Origin: Paratractidigestivibacter sp963591565
GTDB taxonomy: Bacteria > Actinomycetota > Coriobacteriia > Coriobacteriales > Atopobiaceae
Direction of reading: 5' to 3'
Assembly (NCBI GenBank): GCA_963591565.1
Contig: CAVAUD010000117.1
Coordinates: forward strand, 1 to 6,112
DNA: 6,112 bases
The stretch's first letter is position 1. Each line of letters starts with the position of its first letter. The position numbers were made by a program, and so were the translations under genes. This document shows, in pieces, positions 1 to 5,643 of the stretch. The notes beneath the pieces were generated by a model, which saw nothing but the letters and a program-made list of their open reading frames with translations, had not been told where the DNA came from and searched no databases.

Positions 1-4
1 TCGA

Positions 5-13
5 AAGGAAGGA
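5..13 (+). promoter_or_regulatory. Ribosome binding site of the Abi-family pseudogene
   Basis: AAGGAAGGA ends 7 bases before the ATG at 21. This spacing and strength favour 21 over the ATG at 43, which has only a weak GGAAG three bases away. It shows that the original gene began in the frame that carries the family's N-terminal motif. Confidence 0.7.
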
Positions 14-20
14 CGCGCGG

Positions 21-669
21 ATGGCAGACGATCCGGAAGTGAATGCCGACAGAAGACCGAGGCCCTCGCTCACGGTCGATGAGCAAATCGCGCTCCTCAA
101 GTCCAAGGGTCGTCACGTTCGAGCTGTACTCGGGGGACCTCATCACAAAATACCTCGAGAGAGGCGAGCATCTGAACAGGATGCCGGTGTGGGTTTTCCT
201 GGAGACCATCGAGTTCCGCCTCTTCACCGACTTCTACCTCTTCTGCGCCGAGCGATGGGAAGACGCCGATATGCTCCAGAGGCACTACCTGCTCAAGAGC
301 GTGAAGGCCCTGCGCAACGCCTGCGCCCACAACAGCTGCGTCCTCAACGGCGTCGGAGGCGCCTCGGAGAAGAGCGACTGGGGCACGAACAAGCTGATGG
401 CCGACTCGCTCAACGCCAACGGGGTGAAGCGCACCAGGTCCAGGCGCGACAAGCTCTCGAACCTCAGGATCGCCCAGATGGCAGAGACGCTCTATGCCGA
501 CAGCCTTTTCTGCACGCGGCCGCACACGGCGAGGAGACATGCGGACATGCTCGAGAAGCTGCGCACGGACTGGAAGCGCTCCCGCGGCATGCTGGGCAAG
601 AACCCCGCGATCACGTCCTTCTTCGAGTTCTTCTTCAGACTCGTTGACATTTGGGAGCGCCCGGAGTAA
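21..669 (+). pseudogene. Abi family (AbiD/AbiF-like, Abi_2) protein, frameshifted and internally deleted
   Basis: Abi_2 proteins are linked to abortive-infection or toxin-antitoxin-like phage defence. From the ATG at 21 the frame reads LTVDEQIALLKSKG (residues 17-30), the usual N-terminal motif of the family. After base 110 the sensible frame moves by one base. If one base near 111 is ignored, the text runs KSKG-VTFEL and then at once YSGDLITKYLE...MPVWVFLETIEF, FYLFCAERW and LLKSVKALRNACAHNSCVLNG, ending at the TAA at 667-669. From my knowledge of the family, VTFEL is N-terminal while YSGDL...MPVWVFLE belongs to the C-terminal half. Roughly 100 or more residues of the central helical core therefore seem to be missing, in addition to the frameshift. 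About 215 residues remain of a usual 300 or so. An alternative is a shorter intact protein from the ATG at 43, but its first 20 residues are Arg/Ser-rich out-of-frame text. The family assignment is firm; the exact deletion is inferred. Confidence 0.75.
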
Positions 670-685
670 GTTAACGTCAGATGTA

Positions 686-738
686 AAACCTTCGGGTTTG
701 TAGGGGCGGAACCACCTAGTGGCTCCGCCCCATTTTTT
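686..738 (+). terminator. Rho-independent terminator after the Abi pseudogene, with an upstream UUCG hairpin
   Basis: The main hairpin spans 703-731. GGGGCGGA (703-710) pairs with TCCGCCCC (724-731), then after one A/C mismatch CCAC (712-715) pairs with GTGG (719-722) around a CTA loop. The next bases are A and a run of six T (733-738), a classic + strand terminator. Just upstream, AAACC (686-690) and GGTTT (695-699) close a C(TTCG)G tetraloop hairpin, which is exceptionally stable in RNA. The minus strand has no T-run after the stem, so termination is directed at + strand transcripts. It starts 16 bases after the stop codon at 669. Confidence 0.9.
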
Positions 739-768
739 GCCCAAACGGTTCCTCATAAACATCCCGAA

Positions 769-885
769 CGACTTTTTCCACTTTAAATTCCAACCCGCCG
801 AGTAGCCAAGCCGTTTTCGCCCACGTTTGCCCAGTTGGCGAGAAGGAGCTACTCAACAAACCCAGATTTAAAATGGAAAAAGTCG
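769..885. repeat. Imperfect inverted repeat IR1 (38-base arms, 41-base loop)
   Basis: Left arm 769-806 and right arm 848-885 are inverted copies with 27 of 38 positions matching. The outer 12 bases are exact (CGACTTTTTCCA against TGGAAAAAGTCG), followed by one mismatch and an exact TTTAAAT block. The inner seven bases are exact (GAGTAGC against GCTACTC). Mismatches cluster in the 11-base segment between these blocks. The loop contains a second, near-perfect stem (TTTTCGCC at 814-821, GGCGAGAA at 837-844). Read outward-in, both arms end in the same peptide pattern (DFFHFK, four residues, E, then TAG). A dispersed palindromic element or an RNA hairpin are both possible. Confidence 0.75.
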
Positions 886-1068
886 CTCGAGATACATGGC
901 GGGCCGCAGCAACCCCGCCAAGCCATCGCGCGGCCCCGCCGGCGTTGCGAAACCGTCGCTTTTGGAGAAAGCATGGCCCCGATAACAGCGGGCGCTGCGA
1001 GGGCAGGAAGCGATGCGCGCCAATTGAACTTCCGCGCCGCGAGGTTTTCGCAAGCGAGAGACATCGGG

Positions 1069-1211
1069 CAAAAACGGGACATATCTGCAATCAAAGATGG
1101 GATTGGAGAGTAGCGCGAGGTCTGGCGATTGCGTTTGCGCAGGTAGACGAGCCGCGGATTTCTCGGCTACTCAGGGATTCGTCTTTTGATGGCAGAGATG
1201 TCGCGTTTTGG
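1069..1211. repeat. Imperfect inverted repeat IR2 (46-base arms, 51-base loop)
   Basis: Left arm 1069-1114 and right arm 1166-1211 are inverted copies with about 33 of 46 positions matching. The best block matches at 22 of 25 positions and includes AAAACG, GACAT and TCTGC elements. The inner ends are GAGTAGC (1108-1114) and GCTACTC (1166-1172), the same heptamer as in IR1, although the arms differ in sequence from those of IR1. Both arms read inward as an RDISAIK-type peptide ending E-TAG. The right arm ends 14 bases from the stop codon of the ABC gene, so IR2 is the first structure an ABC operon transcript meets. It lacks a T-run and is not a standard terminator. Confidence 0.75.
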
Positions 1212-1225
1212 GGCAGCGCTCGCCC

Positions 1226-2881
1226 TTACTCCCCTACCCGGATGGCGCGGTCGCAGATGGCGAGGGCGGCGGGGCGGTGGGTGACGATGACGACGGTCTT
1301 GCCCAGGGCGCGCAGGCGAGAAAGCATCGCGCGCTCGGTCGGCTCGTCGAGGGCCGAGGTGCACTCGTCGAGAAGGAGCACCGGCGCGCCGAAGTAGACG
1401 GCGCGGGCCACGGCCAGACGCTGCATCTGGCCCTCGGAAAGGCCGGAGCCGTGCTCGCCGAGCTGTGTATCGACGCCCTGCGGCAGATCGGCAACGAAGC
1501 CTTCGGCGCAGGCGGCGCGCAGGGCGGCGGCGAGACGGGCGTCGTCGCAGGCGCCGGGGGCGCCCCCGCCCGCGACCCCGGCCCCGCCCCCGCCCGCGGC
1601 AAGGCTCACGACCTCGCGCACGCTGCCGCTCATCAGCATGTTGCCCTGGGGCACATAGGCAAAAGTCCCGGGCGCCAGGCCGGCGGCGGGAACAGCCGCA
1701 CCATCGGAGAAGAGCACGTCAACGCGCCCCTCGGCCGGCTCCTCCATGCCCAGCGCCAGCATGAGCGCCGTCGACTTGCCGGCCCCCGAAGGCCCGGTCA
1801 CGGCCACGAACTCCCCCGCGGCCAGAGAGGCCGAGAAGCCCGCAAAAACGTCCTTCTCGCCACCGGCATACCTAAAGCGAACGCCGTTGAAGCGAAGGCC
1901 CGCGAACTCCGCGCCCGCCGGCGGGCAAACCTGGGCCTTGACCTGAGGCTCGATAGCCCGCAGGCGCTCGCAGCTGGCAGACAAGGCCGCCGACTGCGGC
2001 AGCAGGCCCGAGAGGCTCGCGAACGGCGCCCTCACCTGGCCCACCAGCTGCACGAGCGCCATCAAGGTGCCGTAGCTCACAGCTCCCGTCAAGATCCCCC
2101 AGCAGCCGTAGCCAAAGCCGGCCAGGTAGCTCATCTGCATGGCGAGGCTAAAGATGGTGCCGCTCAGCGCCTTGCCGCCGGCACGGCGACGGCGGGCGGC
2201 CAGGTGCTCGCCCATAAGGCCGCCCAGCCCCTCCATCGCACGGTCCTGCGCGCCAAAAGAGCGCACGACAACCAGGCTCTCCAGCACCTCCTGCAGGCGC
2301 GAGCGCATACAGGCCTCGCTCGCCTGGGCCCGCTCGTGGCGGCGCTTCAACCAGCGGCGAACGACCAGCGAGACGCCCACGCACGCGACGCCGGCCGCAG
2401 CGAAGAAGGCCGCTAACGCGGGCGCGACGACAAACATCAGCGCGAAGGCCGCCACGGCGCGCACGGCCATCGACGCGGCCTCGGAAACGATGGAGACCAC
2501 GGCCTCGGCCACTGCCGTGACGTCCGAGGTCAGGACGCTCGCGACGTCGCCGCTCGCCCGGCCGCCGGGAAGACGGCCGGCCCGCAGGATCGCGCCCACG
2601 GCGTGCGCGCGCAGGGCGTTCTCGATCTTGGCCTGAACGGCCTCGGTGAGGTACTTCGACAGCGCCGAGAAGGCCACGGCGGCGAGAAGGGCCCCGGCGA
2701 AGGCTGCAAGCCCGCCCCAGAACCCGGCCGCGTCGCCCGCGACGGCGGAGTCGATCGTGCGCTGCATGAGCAGGGCATATGTGACCGCGATCAGCGCGCT
2801 GGCGCAGCGCGAGGCCGTGAGAAGCCACAGGCCGCGCAGGTCTCGGCCGCAGACGGAGCGCACCCAGGCAAACGACCTCAC
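1226..2881 (-). CDS. ABC exporter, fused membrane and ATP-binding domains
   Basis: This is a half-transporter of the ABC-B exporter type, 551 residues, expected to dimerise in the cytoplasmic membrane and export a substrate with ATP. Residues 1 to about 310 hold the transmembrane domain, with hydrophobic helices near 17-40, 55-75, 125-175 and 243-285. The ATPase domain shows Walker A GPSGAGKST (363-371), Q-loop Gln412, signature LSEGQ (481-485), Walker B VLLLDE (501-506), D-loop SALDE (509-513) and switch His535, so it looks catalytically intact. A Gly/Ala-rich insert (430-444) sits between Q-loop and signature. No N-terminal C39 peptidase domain is present, so leader removal would need another enzyme. 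The GTG at 2881 is chosen because it overlaps the TGA of the peptidase gene as GTGA; an ATG at 2965 would overlap that gene by 88 bases. As the last gene of the operon it most likely exports the locus's peptide product. The substrate is inferred from context only. Confidence 0.93.
   Translation of the reverse strand: MRSFAWVRSVCGRDLRGLWLLTASRCASALIAVTYALLMQRTIDSAVAGDAAGFWGGLAAFAGALLAAVAFSALSKYLTEAVQAKIENALRAHAVGAILRAGRLPGGRASGDVASVLTSDVTAVAEAVVSIVSEAASMAVRAVAAFALMFVVAPALAAFFAAAGVACVGVSLVVRRWLKRRHERAQASEACMRSRLQEVLESLVVVRSFGAQDRAMEGLGGLMGEHLAARRRRAGGKALSGTIFSLAMQMSYLAGFGYGCWGILTGAVSYGTLMALVQLVGQVRAPFASLSGLLPQSAALSASCERLRAIEPQVKAQVCPPAGAEFAGLRFNGVRFRYAGGEKDVFAGFSASLAAGEFVAVTGPSGAGKSTALMLALGMEEPAEGRVDVLFSDGAAVPAAGLAPGTFAYVPQGNMLMSGSVREVVSLAAGGGGAGVAGGGAPGACDDARLAAALRAACAEGFVADLPQGVDTQLGEHGSGLSEGQMQRLAVARAVYFGAPVLLLDECTSALDEPTERAMLSRLRALGKTVVIVTHRPAALAICDRAIRVGE
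1550..1594 (-). repeat. Gly/Ala-rich low-complexity insert in the ABC ATPase domain
   Basis: These 45 bases, nearly all G and C with runs of C on the + strand, encode residues 430-444 of the exporter: GGGGAGVAGGGAPGA with minor variation at the edges. The insert lies in the helical subdomain between the Q-loop and the LSEGQ signature, where most ABC exporters have no such loop. It probably arose by slippage and forms a flexible surface loop. Confidence 0.6.
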
Positions 2882-3327
2882 CGCGCCGACACCCGCCTCT
2901 TCAACCGCCCGGCCGCGGCCCGTGCGCGCATAAGCGCCCGCCGCAGCGGAAAGGCCGCGTGCCACGCGCGCGCATAGGCAAGCCAGCCGCGCGAGCGCGG
3001 GTCGCAGCGGCGCTCGCTGCGCCAGAACTCCTCCAGCACGCCGATGACCTGCGCTTCGTTTACTTTCTCGTACTCTGCGCAGTTGTCACCCAGAATTCGA
3101 TAGCCGTTGTCGGCCACGTCAATCACGCGATGCAGCACGTAGGCGTCGCCGCGCCTGTAGAGCGCCACGTCAAACGGGCGCAGGCGCCCCCGCGGCGGGC
3201 GAACGACGATGGTGTCGCGGCGGTCGCGCAGCATGGGCCACATGCTCACGCCGGCCGTCGTGGAGACCCACACGCCGTCGCGCGCGAGGACGTCCTCGAT
3301 GCGGGCGGTTCTTGCCCGGCCCGTCAC
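2878..3327 (-). CDS. S24/S26 family peptidase (signal-peptidase-like), soluble
   Basis: This 149-residue protein carries the signal-peptidase/LexA-type fold signature. GVSMWPML (26-33) holds the likely nucleophile Ser28. RGDAYVLHRVI (59-69) places His66 where bacterial signal peptidase I has the general-base Lys, as in SipW/SEC11-type enzymes. ILGDN (78-82) matches the conserved GDN box. No hydrophobic membrane segment is present, unlike true signal peptidases, so it should act in the cytoplasm. The C-terminal 40 residues are very Arg-rich. The GTG at 3327 shares its G with the TAG stop of the nucleotidyltransferase gene and has AAGGA nine bases upstream. The gene's TGA overlaps the GTG of the ABC gene. 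In a RiPP-like operon whose exporter lacks a peptidase domain, it is a candidate leader peptidase; that role is inference. Confidence 0.82.
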   Translation of the reverse strand: MTGRARTARIEDVLARDGVWVSTTAGVSMWPMLRDRRDTIVVRPPRGRLRPFDVALYRRGDAYVLHRVIDVADNGYRILGDNCAEYEKVNEAQVIGVLEEFWRSERRCDPRSRGWLAYARAWHAAFPLRRALMRARAAAGRLKRRVSAR

Positions 3328-4568
3328 TATCGCCCGTCCTTCTCGGCGAGAATGGCCAGCTCGGTCTTCAGGCGGCCCAGCCTGGTGAAGGGCTTGACCA
3401 CCAGGCGATACGCATAGACGCCGGGCGCCAGCCACGGGGCCTTCTTGACGACGGGGTACGCCCGCGCAAGGGTCTCGCGCGGCGGAAAGGCGCGATGCAG
3501 CAGGTAGCGGGCGCGCGAGCCCTTCTCGCCACCCTCGGCAGCCTCCCTGGCCACGTTGTTGCGCACGCTGTTTGTTATCGTGCCGTAGGTACCGCTGCCC
3601 AGCATGTAGGCCAGCATCTTGGCATCGGGGGCGGGCAGGACCGCGACGTTGCCGGAAAGCACGCGGCCGCAGGCGTCCTCGCCCACGACGGCCCGGGCAA
3701 CGTGCCGCAGGTCGCGCTCGAAATCCAACATCCCCAGTTTGCCCAGCTCGGCGTCCAGATAAGCGCGGTCCATCGCGTCGTCCCATGCCTGCGAGAGCAC
3801 CCATTCGTCGGCGATGCCGCGCACGCCGTGGCCCGAGTGCGTGAAGTGCTTGAACATGTGGGCGATGTGGAAGAGGTAGGCGTCCTCGCAGGTAAAGGCG
3901 TATGCAAGGCCCGTCTCACCCGCGTCGCGCACGGCGCGCGACCAGGGGTTGCGAAAGTACTCCCACCAGTCGACCTCGGGGTTTGCCAAGCCGCGATGCA
4001 TCTCCATGTTGAGGAAGGGCGCCTTCTCGAACGAGTCGTGGTTGCCCGTGCCAAAGTGCGCCGTCTTGTAGCCAAGCCCCTCCATAATGCGCCGCAGGTC
4101 AGACGCATCGTCGTCCGTCGCGGCCGTCACCTGGCCGTCTGCGCAGGCCCGCCCAAAGAGGACGTCGTTGTCGCACATCCAGCGCATCTCGGGCCGAGGG
4201 TACTGGCGAGACGTAACGACACCCTTGAGCGGCAGGTGCGCGAGCCCGGACGCGTCCATGGCGGAGAAAATCGCCTCGCGCTCCATGTCAAAGACCGCGT
4301 GGCGCATGAGGTTGCGGTCGACCTCGGCCTGCCAGCGGGCGCGCTCGGCGTCGCTCGCGCCCGGGGCCAAAGCGACCGCAAAAGCGCAGGTAGTCGCTAC
4401 CGAGTTGCGCTGCGCCAGGCGAAAGACGCCGTCCCAGGAGGCGCCGGCCGGCAGCGGCACGGGCGCCGAGGGCGTATCGCCCCGTAGCGCGCACGAGACC
4501 AGGTGCATCAGGTACAGCGCGTCGGCGGACAAGGCCAGCTGCCCCCGAGCGTCTTTCTCAGCAGCCAC
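3327..4568 (-). CDS. Nucleotidyltransferase family protein (PF14907, NTP_transf_5-like)
   Basis: The protein has 413 residues and resembles the poorly characterised nucleotidyltransferases of PF14907. LPLKGVV (112-118), then YPRPEMRWMCDND (123-135) with Asp133 and Asp135, form the expected metal-binding strand of a minimal nucleotidyltransferase. EMHRGL (189-194), HIAHMFKHF (234-242) and GVRGIADEW (248-256) match the later conserved blocks of the family. The GTG at 4568 is preferred because AGGAGG lies six bases upstream, inside the end of the kinase gene. A TTG at 4598 would add ten residues without such a site. It overlaps the kinase gene by 11 bases and the peptidase gene by one. Members of the family occur in RiPP clusters beside HprK-like kinases. 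In the lasso peptide pseudomycoidin such a protein is linked to further modification of the phosphorylated peptide. The reaction here is unknown; transfer of a nucleotide or sugar phosphate to a peptide is plausible. Confidence 0.87.
   Translation of the reverse strand: MAAEKDARGQLALSADALYLMHLVSCALRGDTPSAPVPLPAGASWDGVFRLAQRNSVATTCAFAVALAPGASDAERARWQAEVDRNLMRHAVFDMEREAIFSAMDASGLAHLPLKGVVTSRQYPRPEMRWMCDNDVLFGRACADGQVTAATDDDASDLRRIMEGLGYKTAHFGTGNHDSFEKAPFLNMEMHRGLANPEVDWWEYFRNPWSRAVRDAGETGLAYAFTCEDAYLFHIAHMFKHFTHSGHGVRGIADEWVLSQAWDDAMDRAYLDAELGKLGMLDFERDLRHVARAVVGEDACGRVLSGNVAVLPAPDAKMLAYMLGSGTYGTITNSVRNNVAREAAEGGEKGSRARYLLHRAFPPRETLARAYPVVKKAPWLAPGVYAYRLVVKPFTRLGRLKTELAILAEKDGR
3337..3341 (-). 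promoter_or_regulatory. Ribosome binding site of the S24/S26 peptidase
   Basis: AAGGA on the - strand lies nine bases before the GTG at 3327 and inside the last codons of the nucleotidyltransferase gene. Together with the shared base TAGTG it supports the short 149-residue start over a long upstream extension in the same frame. Confidence 0.7.
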
Positions 4569-5349
4569 TGCGCGCCTCCTCGCAAAGACAGTCGTCAAAC
4601 GAAAGCCTGGTCATCGCCTCGAAGCTCGCGCGAGCGGCACTGGGACGCATGGTGCAGCGCAGGCGGTAGAGGGCCACGTTGTTGAGCAACTCGTCGAGAA
4701 GGCCCAGCGTAAGAAAGGCCGACTCGGGGTCGCTCGGCAGGTAGACCTGACGCATGGCCGCGGGCAGGGCGTCAGCGGGCTCGATGCGCCGGCATGAGTC
4801 CTTCTCGCCGCGCTCCAAAAAGCACAGGCCGGCAAGAGGGGCAGAAGCGTTGACCTGCCAGCCCTCCTTGCCGCACCACGGCGTGCCGTAGGCGGTGACG
4901 ACCGGGGCGCCCTCCTGCGCCGGGGCGCCGACGCGCAGCAAGGGCTTGTCTCCGTTGATGACCTGCGCGGCATTGCCAAAACAACGCTTCCACAGGCGCA
5001 GGTGGGTCGACTTGCCCGTGCCGCTGGGCGCCGCGAAGGCGTAGGCCTTGCCCGCGAAGCCGACGACCGCCGCGTGCATGAGAAAGACGCCGCGCTTTGG
5101 CGCCTCCTCGGCGATCGCGCGATAGACGGCGAGTTGCTGCAGGTAGGAGTCGCTCCAGACGCCCTCCGTGGCCCGCTCGCGCTCGGCCGCGATCATCCGA
5201 GGGCTCACGGTGACGAGAAAATCGCAGGCCTCGACCTCGCCGGGCGCGGCCGAATGGGCGTAGCCGGCCGCGAAGGCGTCGAGGCCTGCGAGCAGCGGCC
5301 GGACCGCGACCTTGAGCCCCGCAAGTTCGAAGACGAGAAGTTCCTCCAT
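4558..5349 (-). CDS. HprK-like kinase (peptide Ser kinase candidate)
   Basis: The protein has 263 residues and resembles the HPr kinase/PEP carboxykinase-like proteins of RiPP clusters. Walker A is APSGTGKST (107-115), preceded by MHAAVV with His92. INGDKP (131-136) carries Asp134, the likely metal or base residue. GTPWCGKEGW (155-164) matches the GTPWxG block typical of this subgroup. No transmembrane segment or DNA-binding domain is visible. Relatives in paeninodin-type lasso clusters phosphorylate a serine of the precursor peptide. Here the target would be a peptide of this operon, by inference. The ATG at 5349 follows the PqqD stop by 7 bases, with GGAG about ten bases upstream inside the end of that gene. 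The C-terminus is Cys-containing (CLCEEARSGC) and overlaps the start of the nucleotidyltransferase gene by 11 bases. Confidence 0.87.
   Translation of the reverse strand: MEELLVFELAGLKVAVRPLLAGLDAFAAGYAHSAAPGEVEACDFLVTVSPRMIAAERERATEGVWSDSYLQQLAVYRAIAEEAPKRGVFLMHAAVVGFAGKAYAFAAPSGTGKSTHLRLWKRCFGNAAQVINGDKPLLRVGAPAQEGAPVVTAYGTPWCGKEGWQVNASAPLAGLCFLERGEKDSCRRIEPADALPAAMRQVYLPSDPESAFLTLGLLDELLNNVALYRLRCTMRPSAARASFEAMTRLSFDDCLCEEARSGC
4575..4580 (-). promoter_or_regulatory. Ribosome binding site deciding the nucleotidyltransferase start
   Basis: AGGAGG on the - strand lies six bases before the GTG at 4568 and inside the last codons of the kinase gene. It selects GTG 4568 over the upstream TTG at 4598. 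Confidence 0.8.
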
Positions 5350-5356
5350 GCCGGCG

Positions 5357-5620
5357 CTACTCCAAAAAGCCCTGCTCGGCCATGCGAGAGATGAAGGCAT
5401 CGACGTCCGCCGCGGCCTTGGCCGCCTCGACGTCGTAGGTTGCGGCGAGCCCCTGGGCGATGGCGGCCGCGTCCCGGCCCTTTTCGATCCCCTGCCAGAT
5501 AAACGCGCCGGTGGCGTTGAGCTTGACCATCCCGTGGAAGGTCTTGCTGGCCTCGCCGGTGGCGATCGCGACGTGCTGCCCCGCCACCTCACGCATAACG
5601 AACCCCTGTTTAATGTGCAT
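5357..5620 (-). CDS. PqqD family protein (RiPP recognition element)
   Basis: This 87-residue stand-alone PqqD-like domain is of the kind that binds the leader of a precursor peptide and presents it to the modifying enzymes. GFVMREVAGQHVAIATGE (6-23) fits the opening beta strands. KLNATGAFIWQGI (33-45) is the highly characteristic PqqD core motif, with Asn35, Thr37 and Gly38. The rest is the helical part (AIAQGLAATYDV, DVDAFISRM) ending GFLE, the usual C-terminus of the family. The ATG at 5620 has AAGGA seven bases upstream; an upstream ATG at 5662 would only add out-of-frame text from the preceding peptide region. The kinase gene starts 7 bases after its stop. This gene is the strongest single indication that the operon processes a peptide. 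Confidence 0.92.
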   Translation of the reverse strand: MHIKQGFVMREVAGQHVAIATGEASKTFHGMVKLNATGAFIWQGIEKGRDAAAIAQGLAATYDVEAAKAAADVDAFISRMAEQGFLE

Positions 5621-5627
5621 GCTTTTG

Positions 5628-5632
5628 TCCTT
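5628..5632 (-). promoter_or_regulatory. Ribosome binding site of the PqqD-family gene
   Basis: AAGGA on the - strand lies seven bases before the ATG at 5620. It fixes that start and lies just after the TAA at 5644-5646 that ends the startless Gly/Ser-rich frame. Confidence 0.8.
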
Positions 5633-5643
5633 CAAAGCGCGGC

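Larger units (their letters stand above)
739..1225. other. Intergenic repeat region without a convincing gene
   Basis: This stretch of about 490 bases lies between the convergent Abi pseudogene and ABC exporter gene. Several frames stay open across it on both strands (for example 849-1094 on - and 835-1113 on +). None has a good ribosome binding site or a recognisable domain, and their ends lie within the inverted repeats. The main content is the two inverted repeats listed separately and a GC-rich centre (886-1068) in which I see no further structure. I see no -10/-35 promoter worth reporting. Confidence 0.7.

Noticed and set aside
849..1094. 81-codon minus-strand frame between the two inverted repeats
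   Set aside because: It starts in an IR2 arm and ends in an IR1 arm, has no good ribosome binding site, and the other strand is equally open. It is better explained as repeat sequence, though the E-TAG ends are noted as a finding.
1166..1225. Possible rho-independent terminator for the ABC operon
   Set aside because: The structure is a long imperfect inverted repeat without a following T-run on the minus strand, so it is recorded as a repeat only.
739..1225. CRISPR array or tRNA in the repeat region
   Set aside because: Repeats are inverted pairs rather than regularly spaced direct repeats, and no cloverleaf or T-loop motif is visible.
1208..2416. Long + strand open frame of 402 codons opposite the ABC gene
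   Set aside because: Its translation is Gly/Ala/Arg-rich without domains, and the opposite strand encodes a complete ABC exporter with all ATPase motifs. Such frames are common in GC-rich DNA.
3312..4487. Long + strand open frame of 391 codons opposite the nucleotidyltransferase
   Set aside because: No ribosome binding site or recognisable domain; the minus strand carries conserved PF14907 motifs and coupled starts.
5355..5361. GAGTAGC heptamer at the end of the PqqD gene
   Set aside because: It arises from the last Glu codon and TAG stop of a conserved gene, with no inverted partner nearby, so it is not another copy of the repeat.
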